A DNA stretch of 33,350 nucleotides from Candidatus Ryanbacteria bacterium CG10_big_fil_rev_8_21_14_0_10_43_42 (lineage in GTDB: Bacteria; Patescibacteriota; Minisyncoccia; Ryanbacterales; 2-02-FULL-48-12): NCBI GenBank assembly GCA_002793915.1, contig PFEF01000004.1, positions 1 to 33,350 of the forward strand, in the 5' to 3' direction. The notes under the pieces are model-generated. The model saw only the letters and a list, made by a program, of their open reading frames with translations, was not told where the DNA came from and searched no databases. The translations under genes and the position numbers were made by a program. Below, one piece after another: positions 7,401 to 14,922 of this stretch; position 1 is the first letter of the stretch, and every line of letters starts with the position of its first letter.

Positions 7401-8975
7401 ATGTCATTAGTAACAATACAAGATGCATCAAAATGGGCGACAGATTATCTCGAAAAAGAGGTATCGCCTACAAACATTTCATATCTTGTACAGTACGGCA
7501 AGGTAAAAAAGCACGGTGAAAACGGCTCTACGCTCGTTGATTTAAATGATTTGAAAAAATACTACGCTTCGTGGCGTGGGCAACGCGAGGTTGATTGGAA
7601 AAAGAAACTTGGTGACGATTTGAACTGGGCACTTTCTTTTGACCATCTGCGTGAGAAAGACACAACAAAACATGTTCATCGGCTCCATCCATATAAAGGC
7701 AAATTTATCCCTCAACTCGTTCAATATTTTATTGATGACCATATGGACGATTTCAAAACGGATGTGTATTTCAAGAAGGGTGATGTTGTTTTAGACCCTT
7801 TCTCTGGCTCGGGTACAACTTTAGTGCAAGCAAATGAAATGGGTATTCATTCTGTTGGAATAGATATATCCCATTTCAATTGCATGATTAGCGATGTAAA
7901 ACTGCACGCATACGATTTTATATCACTAAGACAGGAAATAGATCGTATCAAGAAGGCGATTACAAGCTACGAATATGACAACAGCATTGTCGCTTTCGAA
8001 AACGAGCTTATGCAGGAAATGTATAAGTTTAATACTGAATATTTTCCAAGTCCTGGCTTTAGATATCAACTCCAGCAAGGAAAAATTAATGAAAATAAAT
8101 TTGCAGAAGAAAAAGAAAAGGAATTTTTAACGGTTTATAACCGACTTGTGAAAAGGTATGGTGTTGAACTAAAACAAACTAAAGCTGATAATTTCTTAGA
8201 TAAATGGTACTGCCGCAATGTACGAAAAGAGATTGATTTTGCTTTTAACCTTATCAAAGAAATTAAAGATGTTTGTAATAAGAAATCATTGGCAGTCATT
8301 CTTAGCCGCACAATTCGCTCGTGTAGGGCAACGACCCATTCTGATCTAGCAACGCTCAAAGAGCCGCAACTGACAACGTATTATTGCTGGAAGCACAAGA
8401 AAATCTGCAAGCCGCTTTACTCGATTAAGTGTTGGTTTGACCGGTATGCAAGCGATACACTCGCACGACTCCAAGAATTTGACCGTTTGCGTGGTGAAGC
8501 GCACTTCACTGTATTGCCATCCGATTCTCGGACAGTCAATATTTTTTCGGAAGCTAAAAAGCGCAACAAAGCACTTCATAAAGTTTTGGAAAAACAAAAG
8601 ATTCGTGGCATATTCACTTCGCCACCGTATGTTGGGCAAATTGATTATCACGAACAACACGCTTACGCTTATGATCTGTTTGGTTTTGATAGAAAGGATA
8701 ATCTAGAGATTGGCCCGCTTTATAAAGGCCAAGGATTAGAGGCGCGCCGCTCTTATGTTGAAGGAATTGCTGACGTGCTAAATAATTGCAAAAAATATTT
8801 ACAAGATGACTATGATATTTTCCTCGTTGCCAATGATAAGTATAATTTGTATCCAGAAATTGCAGAAAAATCAGGAATGAAGATTGTTAATCAATTTAAG
8901 CGACCAGTACTAAACAGAACAGAGCGGGATCGCAACCCGTATTCCGAAATAATTTTTCACTTTAAATCACAATAA
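7401..8975 (+). CDS. DNA methyltransferase of a type II R-M system (probable N4-cytosine type)
   Basis: The 524-residue protein has the AdoMet-binding motif I DPFSGSGTT (132-140) followed at 406-410 by the catalytic motif TSPPY, the form typical of N4-methylcytosine enzymes. About 265 residues separate the two and probably contain the target-recognition region. Residues about 1-60 resemble a small MerR/excisionase-like helical DNA-binding unit (NISYLVQYGKVKKHG), which is not part of the core enzyme. The gene lies between the LexA-like repressor and the endonuclease, with gaps of 7 and 4 bases, so the three are one operon. Its role is to protect host DNA from the neighbouring nuclease. The target site cannot be read from the sequence; if the nuclease is TdeIII/MjaII-like it would be GGNCC. 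Confidence 0.87.
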   Translation: MSLVTIQDASKWATDYLEKEVSPTNISYLVQYGKVKKHGENGSTLVDLNDLKKYYASWRGQREVDWKKKLGDDLNWALSFDHLREKDTTKHVHRLHPYKGKFIPQLVQYFIDDHMDDFKTDVYFKKGDVVLDPFSGSGTTLVQANEMGIHSVGIDISHFNCMISDVKLHAYDFISLRQEIDRIKKAITSYEYDNSIVAFENELMQEMYKFNTEYFPSPGFRYQLQQGKINENKFAEEKEKEFLTVYNRLVKRYGVELKQTKADNFLDKWYCRNVRKEIDFAFNLIKEIKDVCNKKSLAVILSRTIRSCRATTHSDLATLKEPQLTTYYCWKHKKICKPLYSIKCWFDRYASDTLARLQEFDRLRGEAHFTVLPSDSRTVNIFSEAKKRNKALHKVLEKQKIRGIFTSPPYVGQIDYHEQHAYAYDLFGFDRKDNLEIGPLYKGQGLEARRSYVEGIADVLNNCKKYLQDDYDIFLVANDKYNLYPEIAEKSGMKIVNQFKRPVLNRTERDRNPYSEIIFHFKSQ

Positions 8976-8979
8976 TCCT

Positions 8980-9759
8980 ATGGCTTTATCTAAAGAACAA
9001 GTAAAAGATGTCGAAGATACGCTCAAAGCGAGTCTTCGAAACAAGTTTAAAAATCACAACCCCGAGCCGGCTTCAATGCCTTTCCATACTCGTTTACTTG
9101 GTAAGGATCGCCTGGCGCTTTATTCATTTATCCATTCGCTAAATACAAATTTTGGTACAACTATTTTTGAACCGGTTGCGCTTGCGCTTGCTCAAAAGAA
9201 TTTTAAGCTTGCTGTTTCGCAAGCAAAAGTAGGAAATGAAATCAGCAGTGGAGCGCAAGCAGAAATTCAGCGGATTATAGACGGACTTACCACGGCGACA
9301 ACATCACCCAACAAGTCGGAGGAAATTGAAAAGATACGAAAAGTTGCGAAAACTGGCGAAATGATAAAAGTAAAACCGACCAAGATTGATCTCATGTTTG
9401 AATCTAAAGGTGGTGAATATTTTTTGTTTGATATAAAAACAGCCAAACCAAATGCTGGCGGTTTCAAGGAGTTTAAACGAACACTGCTTGAGTGGGTTGC
9501 CGTGATGTTGGCGGATAAACCGGAAGCAAAGGTAAACACATTTATTGCCATTCCATACAACCCTTACGAGCCAGAACCCTACAATCGTTGGACAATGCGC
9601 GGTATGTTGGATTTAGAAAACGAGCTTAAAGTAGCCAACGAATTTTGGGATTTTCTTGGTGGCAAAAATACTTACAAGGACTTACTTGATTGTTTCGAGC
9701 GTGTGGGTATTGAATTGAGAGATGAAATTAATAACTACTTTAAGCGCTTTAATAGATAG
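8980..9759 (+). CDS. Type II restriction endonuclease, TdeIII/MjaII-like
   Basis: The 259-residue protein carries a PD-(D/E)XK nuclease core: D137 in KIDLMF, then D151-I-K153 in LFDIKTAKPN, with a candidate helix glutamate at E95. The stretch around DIKTAKPNAGGFKEFKRTLLEW recalls the TdeIII/MjaII restriction enzyme family (known target GGNCC), an assignment made from memory of the family and not from a search. It begins 4 bases after the methyltransferase stop codon, as expected for a paired R-M system where the methyltransferase is made first. Operon position downstream of a LexA-type repressor suggests inducible expression. All putative catalytic residues are intact. Confidence 0.78.
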   Translation: MALSKEQVKDVEDTLKASLRNKFKNHNPEPASMPFHTRLLGKDRLALYSFIHSLNTNFGTTIFEPVALALAQKNFKLAVSQAKVGNEISSGAQAEIQRIIDGLTTATTSPNKSEEIEKIRKVAKTGEMIKVKPTKIDLMFESKGGEYFLFDIKTAKPNAGGFKEFKRTLLEWVAVMLADKPEAKVNTFIAIPYNPYEPEPYNRWTMRGMLDLENELKVANEFWDFLGGKNTYKDLLDCFERVGIELRDEINNYFKRFNR

Positions 9760-10003
9760 CGGCGGAGCAAACCAAAAATTTTCTTCTCCTCTTTCCGCCT
9801 TGCGGCGGGGGGTTGGGGGGGAGGAATTCCGCCGCGCCCGAGCCGAGGCCCCGCCGCCTGTTCATCAGAACAGAAACCGGCAGGGAAGTTTTCTTTTCCC
9901 TAATTAAAAAAATTTGGGGGCGCGCGAAAGAAAAAATCGTAAAGAAAACTTCTCTGCCGGACACGCGAGCAAAGCGAACGGCGACGAGGCGACTAATTCA
10001 ATT
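9760..10003. other. GC-rich non-coding spacer right of the defence island
   Basis: The spacer contains G-runs and a CCGC/GCGG hairpin near 9797-9807, then a long imperfect stem-loop (9877-9960), then GAGCAAAGCGAA-like DNA at 9966-9977. Short frames crossing it are proline/arginine strings typical of spurious translation. It may end the R-M operon and the tRNA-Ala transcript. Confidence 0.5.
9877..9960. repeat. 84-base stem-loop with 20-bp arms
   Basis: Arms at 9877-9896 (CCGGCAGGGAAGTTTTCTTT) and 9941-9960 pair at 19 of 20 positions. The loop contains a further small stem, CCCTAATT (9898-9905) with AATTTGGG, and T- or A-runs. Such a structure could be a bidirectional terminator between the convergent R-M operon and tRNA-Ala, or a miniature repeat element; no second copy is in the window. 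Confidence 0.65.
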
Positions 10004-10079
10004 TGGTGGACCTGATCGGGCTCGAACCGACAACCTCCTCCATGCCATGGAGGCGCGCTACCAATTGCGCCACAGGCCC
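10004..10079 (-). tRNA. tRNA-Ala (GGC)
   Basis: On the minus strand a full cloverleaf of 76 bases runs from GGGCCTG to an encoded CCA end. The anticodon loop ATGGCAT gives anticodon GGC, and the G3:U70 pair that identifies alanine tRNAs is present. It borders the defence island. Confidence 0.95.
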
Positions 10080-10095
10080 ATTATGATGTACTCCG

Positions 10096-10338
10096 CTATT
10101 CCTGAATAATACGCGCATTGCTTTCTGATACGCTTGGCGGGGAATTTGCCGCAAAAAGAATTACAGAAAGAATAATGATAATACCGGCAAAAATAAAGAC
10201 GATTAAAAACAATCCTCGGTTTTGTATTTTTGCGCGTGAAAAGGTATCTGAATGTTCTTCCATACGTGAAGGGGAAGAGATGGGGGATGTGTGGTTTGGG
10301 GATGAATTGCCGGAGGATTCCATATGATGATTAAGCAT
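10096..10338 (-). CDS. Small single-pass membrane protein downstream of VKOR
   Basis: The 80-residue protein has a polar, Ser/Asn-rich first 40 residues and one hydrophobic helix (about 43-65, LFLIVFIFAGIIIILSVILF), followed by a short polar tail. Its ATG overlaps the end of the VKOR gene by 8 bases, which supports a real, translationally coupled gene. There is no cysteine, so a direct redox role is unlikely. The function is unknown; it is the third gene of the dsbA-VKOR operon. Confidence 0.6.
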   Translation of the reverse strand: MLNHHMESSGNSSPNHTSPISSPSRMEEHSDTFSRAKIQNRGLFLIVFIFAGIIIILSVILFAANSPPSVSESNARIIQE

Positions 10339-10789
10339 TATAGATGGGGGTTATGTTTCTTTTTGTTTTCTGTAGGATTATAACGCCAAGAATAAATAAT
10401 GCCGTTGATGATGTGGCTGAAAATATGCAGTACAGACAAAGAGCATCCAGAACAAAAACCTGCAAGCCGATAAGAACGCACGATGTTGCAAAGCCGCCGA
10501 ATGTAAGATAGCTTCCATAGCGCATAACATACGTCTTCTTCGTATCAAGATAAGCAACCGCAGATACGGCAAGTAAGAGATAGTACAAGGCGCCAATAAG
10601 GGCGATGGGTATGATTCCTATAGTGGCATATATGCTCGTTGTTACAACTTCGCATCCTTGTGTGAGGGAGCAGGGGAGAATAGTGTGTGTATAGTGAGCA
10701 TAGGTAAGATATGCCGCATCGGTAAATCCGGCAAGCGCTATTAAGAGGAAAAGAGTAATAAGCCCGTTAGAAAGTATCGGTTGATTCAT
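10331..10789 (-). CDS. Vitamin K epoxide reductase (VKOR)-like disulfide-forming membrane protein
   Basis: The roughly 152-residue protein has four hydrophobic segments and both VKOR cysteine pairs: C40 and C46 in PCSLTQGC, and C118-L-Y-C121 in the CxxC helix, followed by the usual nearby serine. VKOR homologues reoxidise DsbA-type proteins using quinones, replacing DsbB. The ATG at 10789 gives a normal VKOR N-terminus (MNQPILSNGLITLF); an earlier ATG at 10891 would add an implausible basic extension inside the DsbA gene. It overlaps the DsbA gene by 23 bases, so the pair is co-translated and very probably functions together in disulfide formation outside the membrane. Confidence 0.88.
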   Translation of the reverse strand: MNQPILSNGLITLFLLIALAGFTDAAYLTYAHYTHTILPCSLTQGCEVVTTSIYATIGIIPIALIGALYYLLLAVSAVAYLDTKKTYVMRYGSYLTFGGFATSCVLIGLQVFVLDALCLYCIFSATSSTALFILGVIILQKTKRNITPIYNA

Positions 10790-11603
10790 TTGTTTCGGAT
10801 GTTGCCGGTAGGGGTTGGTTTGTTTCTTCAATGGCCGCACGTATAAGAGCACGGAACTCGTCATAACTGTTGGGAAGTATTTGTTTACCATTTAGGAAAA
10901 ATGTCGGCGTTGCATTAACGCGGGATGCATTGCCGCTCTGAATATCTTCCTTAACAAAATTCTCCACATCATTTGCCGTTAAGTCGTCTTCAAACATAGC
11001 AACATCAAGTCCAAGCTCTTCGGCGTACGAAAGGAACATTCCCTTGGCACTTGGACGAAGCGACCACTCCTGTTGGCGTTCAAAAAGAATATCATGCATT
11101 TCCCAAAACATTCCCTGCTTGCCGGCGGCTTCCGCGGCACGTGCACCGGGTTCGGCGTTTGGATGGGCGCGCGTAAGAGGAAAGTGTCGGTATGAGAATG
11201 TAACTTCGTTGGCGAATTCCGATTCAAGCTGTTTTACGAGAGGATAAAAGGCACCGCATGCCGGACATTGAAAGTCGCCATATTCAACAAGAGTGACAGC
11301 CGCATCGGGGTTTCCGCGTATCCAGTCATTGGTTGTCAGCGTGCTTGCAAGAGTGTTTACGGAAGTGTTGTCATGCGGTGTATCGGTATCTTTTCCAAAA
11401 AGAACAACGCTTCCTATAAGGATTCCTATGGTAATAATAAATCCACCCCAGAGAAAGTATCTTTTTGCACTACGGGATGTTTCCACGCTTGTTTCTTTTG
11501 CCCGTCGCTCTTCGCGTTTTTTTGCCCGTCGTTCCTTTTTTGTATAAATCCCCTCGCCTCCTGTCTGTTCAGCAGGAGATGTTGTTTCCTCTTGTGATTC
11601 CAT
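10767..11603 (-). CDS. Membrane-anchored DsbA-family thiol-disulfide oxidoreductase
   Basis: The 278-residue protein starts with a charged Lys/Arg/Glu-rich cytoplasmic segment, then one transmembrane helix (about 50-70) and a thioredoxin-like domain with helical insertion. The active site is C113-P-A-C116 (YGDFQCPACGAFY), and NATPTFF near residue 233 provides the cis-proline loop. This matches the DsbA/BdbD-type family (Thioredoxin_4). Together with the overlapping VKOR gene it forms an exported-protein oxidation system. Likely clients here are the cysteine-rich pilin at 28697-29194 and the large surface protein, both of which carry cysteines; this is inference. Confidence 0.9.
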   Translation of the reverse strand: MESQEETTSPAEQTGGEGIYTKKERRAKKREERRAKETSVETSRSAKRYFLWGGFIITIGILIGSVVLFGKDTDTPHDNTSVNTLASTLTTNDWIRGNPDAAVTLVEYGDFQCPACGAFYPLVKQLESEFANEVTFSYRHFPLTRAHPNAEPGARAAEAAGKQGMFWEMHDILFERQQEWSLRPSAKGMFLSYAEELGLDVAMFEDDLTANDVENFVKEDIQSGNASRVNATPTFFLNGKQILPNSYDEFRALIRAAIEETNQPLPATSETNESTDTF

Positions 11604-11683
11604 AAAATATGTTTTACATGAATAATAGTTTCACTCCAATTGCTACTTTGTATGGATATAGTACACCACGAATGAGCTTCTCG

Positions 11684-11713
11684 CAATAAAAAACGCGCCT
11701 GACAAAAAGCGCG
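11684..11713 (-). terminator. Terminator after the small SGG membrane-protein gene
   Basis: On the minus strand GCGCG (11713-11709 read as CGCGC), a 10-base loop and GCGCG (11698-11694) form a short G/C stem followed by TTTTTTATT. It lies 30 bp after the stop codon of the gene at 11743-12006. Confidence 0.6.
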
Positions 11714-11742
11714 CACGGATGTATAAAACATGCCGGTTATTG

Positions 11743-12006
11743 TTATGTTCGTTGAGAGGGGGGAGGGATAGTAATCATGGGAGTTGGGGGACGCATAATA
11801 TCGTGAAGAAGAAGAAACGTTATAGAGCCGGCAATTATGGTTATAAGGATTAATACTAAAGAAGCACTCCTTTTTGTTTGTATGTGCCCTCCCGAATGTT
11901 CGATAAGGAATCGGGTGAGAGACATTCTTTTTTCGCGCCGTAATTCAAAAGAAGGCGTGTTCGTATTAAATTGTATGCCAAAATCATCACGTTCGTATTT
12001 TGTCAT
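11743..12006 (-). CDS. Small single-pass membrane protein of the SGG family (paralogue of 28353-28715)
   Basis: The product has about 87 residues: a polar N-terminus (MTKYERDDFGIQF), the segment RFLIEHSGGHIQTKRSASLV, one transmembrane helix (SLVLILITIIAGSITFLLL) and a short proline-rich tail. The longer open frame to 12177 reads through tRNA-Arg, so the ATG at 12006 is preferred. The SGG segment, the position of the helix and the proline tail match the protein encoded at 28353-28715 (RWVIKYSGGLVKDEKQASYV, then PPKPW). Both lie beside type IV pilus genes. Function unknown. Confidence 0.65.
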   Translation of the reverse strand: MTKYERDDFGIQFNTNTPSFELRREKRMSLTRFLIEHSGGHIQTKRSASLVLILITIIAGSITFLLLHDIMRPPTPMITIPPPSQRT

Positions 12007-12033
12007 AATGGTGAAACATATAAGATAAGCAGG

Positions 12034-12105
12034 TGCCCTCGGCAGGAATCGAACCTGCATCCAGGGATTAGAAGACCCTTGTTCTATCCGTTGAACTACG
12101 AGGGC
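12034..12105 (-). tRNA. tRNA-Arg (TCT)
   Basis: The minus strand gives a 72-base cloverleaf with acceptor GCCCTCG/CGAGGGC, anticodon loop CTTCTAA (anticodon TCT) and a TTCGATT T-loop. The genome does not encode the full CCA end here, unlike tRNA-Ala, tRNA-Ser and tRNA-Leu in this window. Confidence 0.93.
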
Positions 12106-12189
12106 GGTTATATTCGTTTGGCGCGGAAAACGACAGCGTTCTATAAAGTTACAAGAACATACTACCATACTTTTCACTCTATTCCAGGG

Positions 12190-12567
12190 CTATTCAAAAG
12201 TCTGTCTAAAGATGTCTTCAATAGATTGCTTCACGATTGCCCGATTGTATTGGTTTTGTTTAGTGTTAAGAGTATTTACGATGGGCGTGAAATGATACTC
12301 ATTTAAACGTTCTATGCTTACGGGAGGATTAAGAACAAGTCGGTCAATCTCTTTTACATATGCCCAGAACACATACGCATTAAAAGTGATTATACAAATT
12401 CCCATACCAAGAAGAATAATAAGCGTACTCCCCCAGGCGCGTTCTGGGGTTGCGCGAAAAGAATGCCATCGGGTACGCAGATTTTTTTGAAGTGATTCTA
12501 TTGTTGTACGAATGGAAGACATGCGTGTGTTATGTGATTGCTGATTATTATTTAAGGGTAAGAACAT
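12190..12567 (-). CDS. Single-pass membrane protein, last gene of the pilMNO operon
   Basis: The 125-residue protein has a basic N-terminal part, one membrane helix (about 47-71, TLIILLGMGICIITFNAYVFW) and a 50-residue C-terminal region with conserved-looking LNPPVSIERLNEYHF. Its reading frame overlaps the end of pilO by 20 bases; a later ATG at 12522 (MSSIRTT) is an equally possible start. By position it could take the place of PilP, the lipoprotein that partners PilN/PilO in other bacteria, but no sequence similarity to PilP is evident and there is no lipobox. CPR cells lack an outer membrane, so a PilP/PilQ route is not expected. Confidence 0.65.
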   Translation of the reverse strand: MFLPLNNNQQSHNTRMSSIRTTIESLQKNLRTRWHSFRATPERAWGSTLIILLGMGICIITFNAYVFWAYVKEIDRLVLNPPVSIERLNEYHFTPIVNTLNTKQNQYNRAIVKQSIEDIFRQTFE

Positions 12568-13072
12568 CCACTGTTACCGTACTCCGTATAGGGCCGGTAT
12601 GGCCGTTTTGGTTTATAGTTGCTGTCAGAATACGCGCATGAAACGGTATATTTTCGAGAAGAGTTATATACTGATAGATTTCGGGAAACGTTCCATCAAG
12701 AAAAAGATCAAATACCGAATGCTGTATTTTTTCTTCATCATTAAGCGAAGTAGAAGCGGAGTTAATAGTAAGGTCCGCGCCGCTAATAACAGCAATGCGT
12801 TCGAGTGTTTCTACAAAGGTAACGATATCGGTTGAACGGAGAAAGGCATTATTAATGCGGTTAATGTCGGATTGCTTACTGATAACCGTTGCTTCTAATT
12901 CTTTTAGGAGACGTTCTTTCTTTTTAAGAACGGCAAATTGTTCGTGTGATGCAAGAAGAGATGTATAGGAATTTTGTATAGCTTGAAAAATAAACAAATA
13001 CGCCAAAAGAACAAGAAGAGCGTTTCCCAGAATACCGAATATAACCGTTAGTATAAGTTTATGCTTCTTCAT
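12548..13072 (-). CDS. pilO: PilO-like type IV pilus alignment protein
   Basis: The 174-residue protein has a short basic start, one membrane helix (about 6-29), a coiled-coil stretch (about 40-75, AVLKKKERLLKELEATV) and a C-terminal alpha/beta domain of the ferredoxin-like type (FDLFLDGTFPEIYQYITLLE), as in PilO. It overlaps pilN by 14 bases and follows pilM-pilN in the classic order. PilO pairs with PilN to link the cytoplasmic PilM ring and the pilus base. Sequence divergence from proteobacterial PilO is large, so the call rests on architecture and gene order. Confidence 0.78.
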   Translation of the reverse strand: MKKHKLILTVIFGILGNALLVLLAYLFIFQAIQNSYTSLLASHEQFAVLKKKERLLKELEATVISKQSDINRINNAFLRSTDIVTFVETLERIAVISGADLTINSASTSLNDEEKIQHSVFDLFLDGTFPEIYQYITLLENIPFHARILTATINQNGHTGPIRSTVTVDVLTLK

Positions 13073-13622
13073 CAGGTTCCTTTATAAAGATAGTAATATT
13101 AAACAGCAGATCATGCTCCCGGAGCAGGTTTGCAACCGGTGAATCAACGGATGAGAATGCCGGATAGTTTTCAAGAAGACGGATGAAGGAAAGAAAGTCG
13201 TTGCGTGAAAGGGCAATTCCCCGTATTGCTATTGTATTTTTTTCTCCTTCAAACAGTATAGTATCTATATCAATTGCAGGAGATGTTCGGTCGGCTATAG
13301 CGCGGAGATATGTTGAGAGGGGGGCTGTGGCGGAAATATTCTCGGCAAACAATGTTGTTAATTGTTCGTTGGTAGTATGAATAGTGTCTTCCGCCTGGCG
13401 TACGCGTCCTGCCTCAACGCTCTGTTTGGAAAGAGCTATTTGGCGAAGGATGGAAGGTTCTTTTAAGGAAAGAAAGAAAAAAGAAGGAAGAAGAAGTACG
13501 GAGCCTACTGCTATCAAGAGAGCTGTTATGCCAAAAAATGCAAACAGTAAACGGCTGATTTTTTCTTGACCGATCAGGGCTTGTTCTTCAGGAGAAAGTA
13601 GATTTAATATGGGGCGAATCAT
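13059..13622 (-). CDS. pilN: PilN-like type IV pilus alignment protein
   Basis: The 187-residue protein begins with a short cytoplasmic segment containing INLL-like residues (IRPILNLLSPEEQ), which in PilN proteins docks onto PilM. A membrane helix follows (about 27-51), then a helical segment and a small alpha/beta domain. It lies 56 bp after pilM and overlaps pilO. It should bridge PilM and PilO across the membrane. The motif and gene order support the call; overall identity to well-studied PilN is probably low. Confidence 0.78.
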   Translation of the reverse strand: MIRPILNLLSPEEQALIGQEKISRLLFAFFGITALLIAVGSVLLLPSFFFLSLKEPSILRQIALSKQSVEAGRVRQAEDTIHTTNEQLTTLFAENISATAPLSTYLRAIADRTSPAIDIDTILFEGEKNTIAIRGIALSRNDFLSFIRLLENYPAFSSVDSPVANLLREHDLLFNITIFIKEPDEEA

Positions 13623-13678
13623 AGAGTGACGTGTGTAATGGGTATGGTAATTAGTTATAAAATGCGCGGATGGGATTG

Positions 13679-14791
13679 TTACGCTGTTTGATTCGGAAGA
13701 TGAGACTGTTTCATGGTACCTAGCGCCAGTCCGATGCTTGTTGTGTATCCGAGTGATGTATTAAATTCTATTTCAGGAACGTACGATGGTACGCGTACAA
13801 CATTGGTCCATACATTAGCGTGTTCCACCGGAAGATCGATATTCTTCTCTATGTAGCGGACAAGATGGGTAAGATTTGCATCTCCCCCGCACAGATAAAC
13901 TTTTTTTATAGCCATATCTCCTGCCTGATTAGTTCGAATGTTTTCCGATTGCCAGAAATTAATACGTAATATGATTTCGTTTTGAATGGCTTGTACGAGG
14001 GGGAGGAGGGCGGTGAATAATTTTTTTGTTTCGTCAGATTCTGAAAGGCCGTATCGTTTTTTCATTTTTTCAGCCTCACGAACGGATATATTAAGAGTGC
14101 GCGCGATGGCTTCATGAAAGTGGTTTCCGCCTATGGCGATGGTTGATGTAAAATGAGCAAACCCATGACGCGCAATGAGGAGACTTGTACGAGTAAGACC
14201 GATATCCACAATAAGTGTTGGGTTAGCTAATTCGTTTTGTGGAACTACGGCACGTGCGATAGCTTCCGATTCAATTTCGGCCGCAAGAGGCGTAAGGCCC
14301 GCACGTTGAACGGTTGTCTTATACGATTCAACAATAATTTTCGGATAGGCGACAATTAAAACATCAAGAGTGTCCTTTTTTGTTTCGGATGGTATGACAT
14401 GATGAGCAAACGTAACATCTTCCGGTTGAAGGGGGACGTGTTCATCAAGTTGAAGACGAATGGCCCCGGCGACATCCTTTTCCGGCATGCGGGGGAGCTG
14501 GATACGGCGTACAAACCCCTGTTCTTCCGGAAGAGAAAAGGCCGCATAAGTATATGGTTTTTTATGAAATGTTTGCTTTAATAAATCCGAAAGAGCATCT
14601 TCATTTTTAATAATACCCGCACCCACAATTTCAGAGGGAATGGGTACTGATCCATAGTCTCCGATACGATATCCTCCCTTGGGGTGTTCTTCCAGTTTTA
14701 TATATTTATATGAATTATCCGAAATATCGAGTCCACATGCGTTTAAATGCAAAAAAGGGGGACCGTGAAATAACGCTCGTAAAAAATTCAT
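13679..14791 (-). CDS. pilM: PilM, actin-like ATPase of the type IV pilus
   Basis: The 370-residue protein has the actin/FtsA-like fold markers of PilM. GLDISDNSYKYIKL (19-32) is the first phosphate loop, LIVDIGLTRTSLLIARHG near 204 is the second, and YLCGGDANLTHLVRYIE near 310 is the adenosine motif. GYTTSIGLALG closes the protein, as in other PilM. PilM sits on the cytoplasmic side and binds PilN and the PilB motor. A TATACT element 9 bases before the ATG and a strong terminator between pilC and pilM show that pilM-N-O is transcribed separately from pilB-C. Confidence 0.9.
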   Translation of the reverse strand: MNFLRALFHGPPFLHLNACGLDISDNSYKYIKLEEHPKGGYRIGDYGSVPIPSEIVGAGIIKNEDALSDLLKQTFHKKPYTYAAFSLPEEQGFVRRIQLPRMPEKDVAGAIRLQLDEHVPLQPEDVTFAHHVIPSETKKDTLDVLIVAYPKIIVESYKTTVQRAGLTPLAAEIESEAIARAVVPQNELANPTLIVDIGLTRTSLLIARHGFAHFTSTIAIGGNHFHEAIARTLNISVREAEKMKKRYGLSESDETKKLFTALLPLVQAIQNEIILRINFWQSENIRTNQAGDMAIKKVYLCGGDANLTHLVRYIEKNIDLPVEHANVWTNVVRVPSYVPEIEFNTSLGYTTSIGLALGTMKQSHLPNQTA

Positions 14792-14800
14792 AATGTATTA

Positions 14801-14806
14801 AGTATA
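14801..14806 (-). promoter_or_regulatory. -10 element (TATACT) of the pilMNO operon
   Basis: TATACT on the minus strand (14806-14801) lies 9 bases before the pilM ATG. No good -35 is seen at the right distance (TTTCTT at best). The transcript would have a leader of only a few bases. Confidence 0.4.
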
Positions 14807-14880
14807 AAGAATTACGAATCAAGAAGAAAGAACAAAAAAGAAAAAATGTGCAAAAACTATATTATATGTTTTGTATTATA

Positions 14881-14911
14881 AAACCGCCATACTCGTATGG
14901 CGGTTTTTATG
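14881..14911. terminator. Strong terminator between pilC and pilM
   Basis: AAACCGCCATAC (14881-14892), a two-base loop and GTATGGCGGTTT (14895-14906) make a perfect 12-bp stem, with T-runs on both strands. On the minus strand it ends the pilB-pilC transcript 17 bp after the pilC stop codon. Confidence 0.85.
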
Positions 14912-14922
14912 TTTATGAATGA

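Noticed and set aside
9749-9964. 71-aa minus-strand frame with NPPPQGGKRRR
   Set aside because: It crosses the end of the restriction gene and a G-run hairpin; this composition is typical of spurious translation of intergenic repeats.
4637-10009. Attachment-site repeat for the defence island using tRNA-Ala
   Set aside because: The tRNA-Ala 3' end shares only TTTGGTGG (8 bases) with 4637-4644, which is too short to distinguish from chance.
12004-12177. N-terminal extension of the small membrane protein to ATG at 12177
   Set aside because: The extension is the translation of tRNA-Arg and its flank, so the ATG at 12006 is used.
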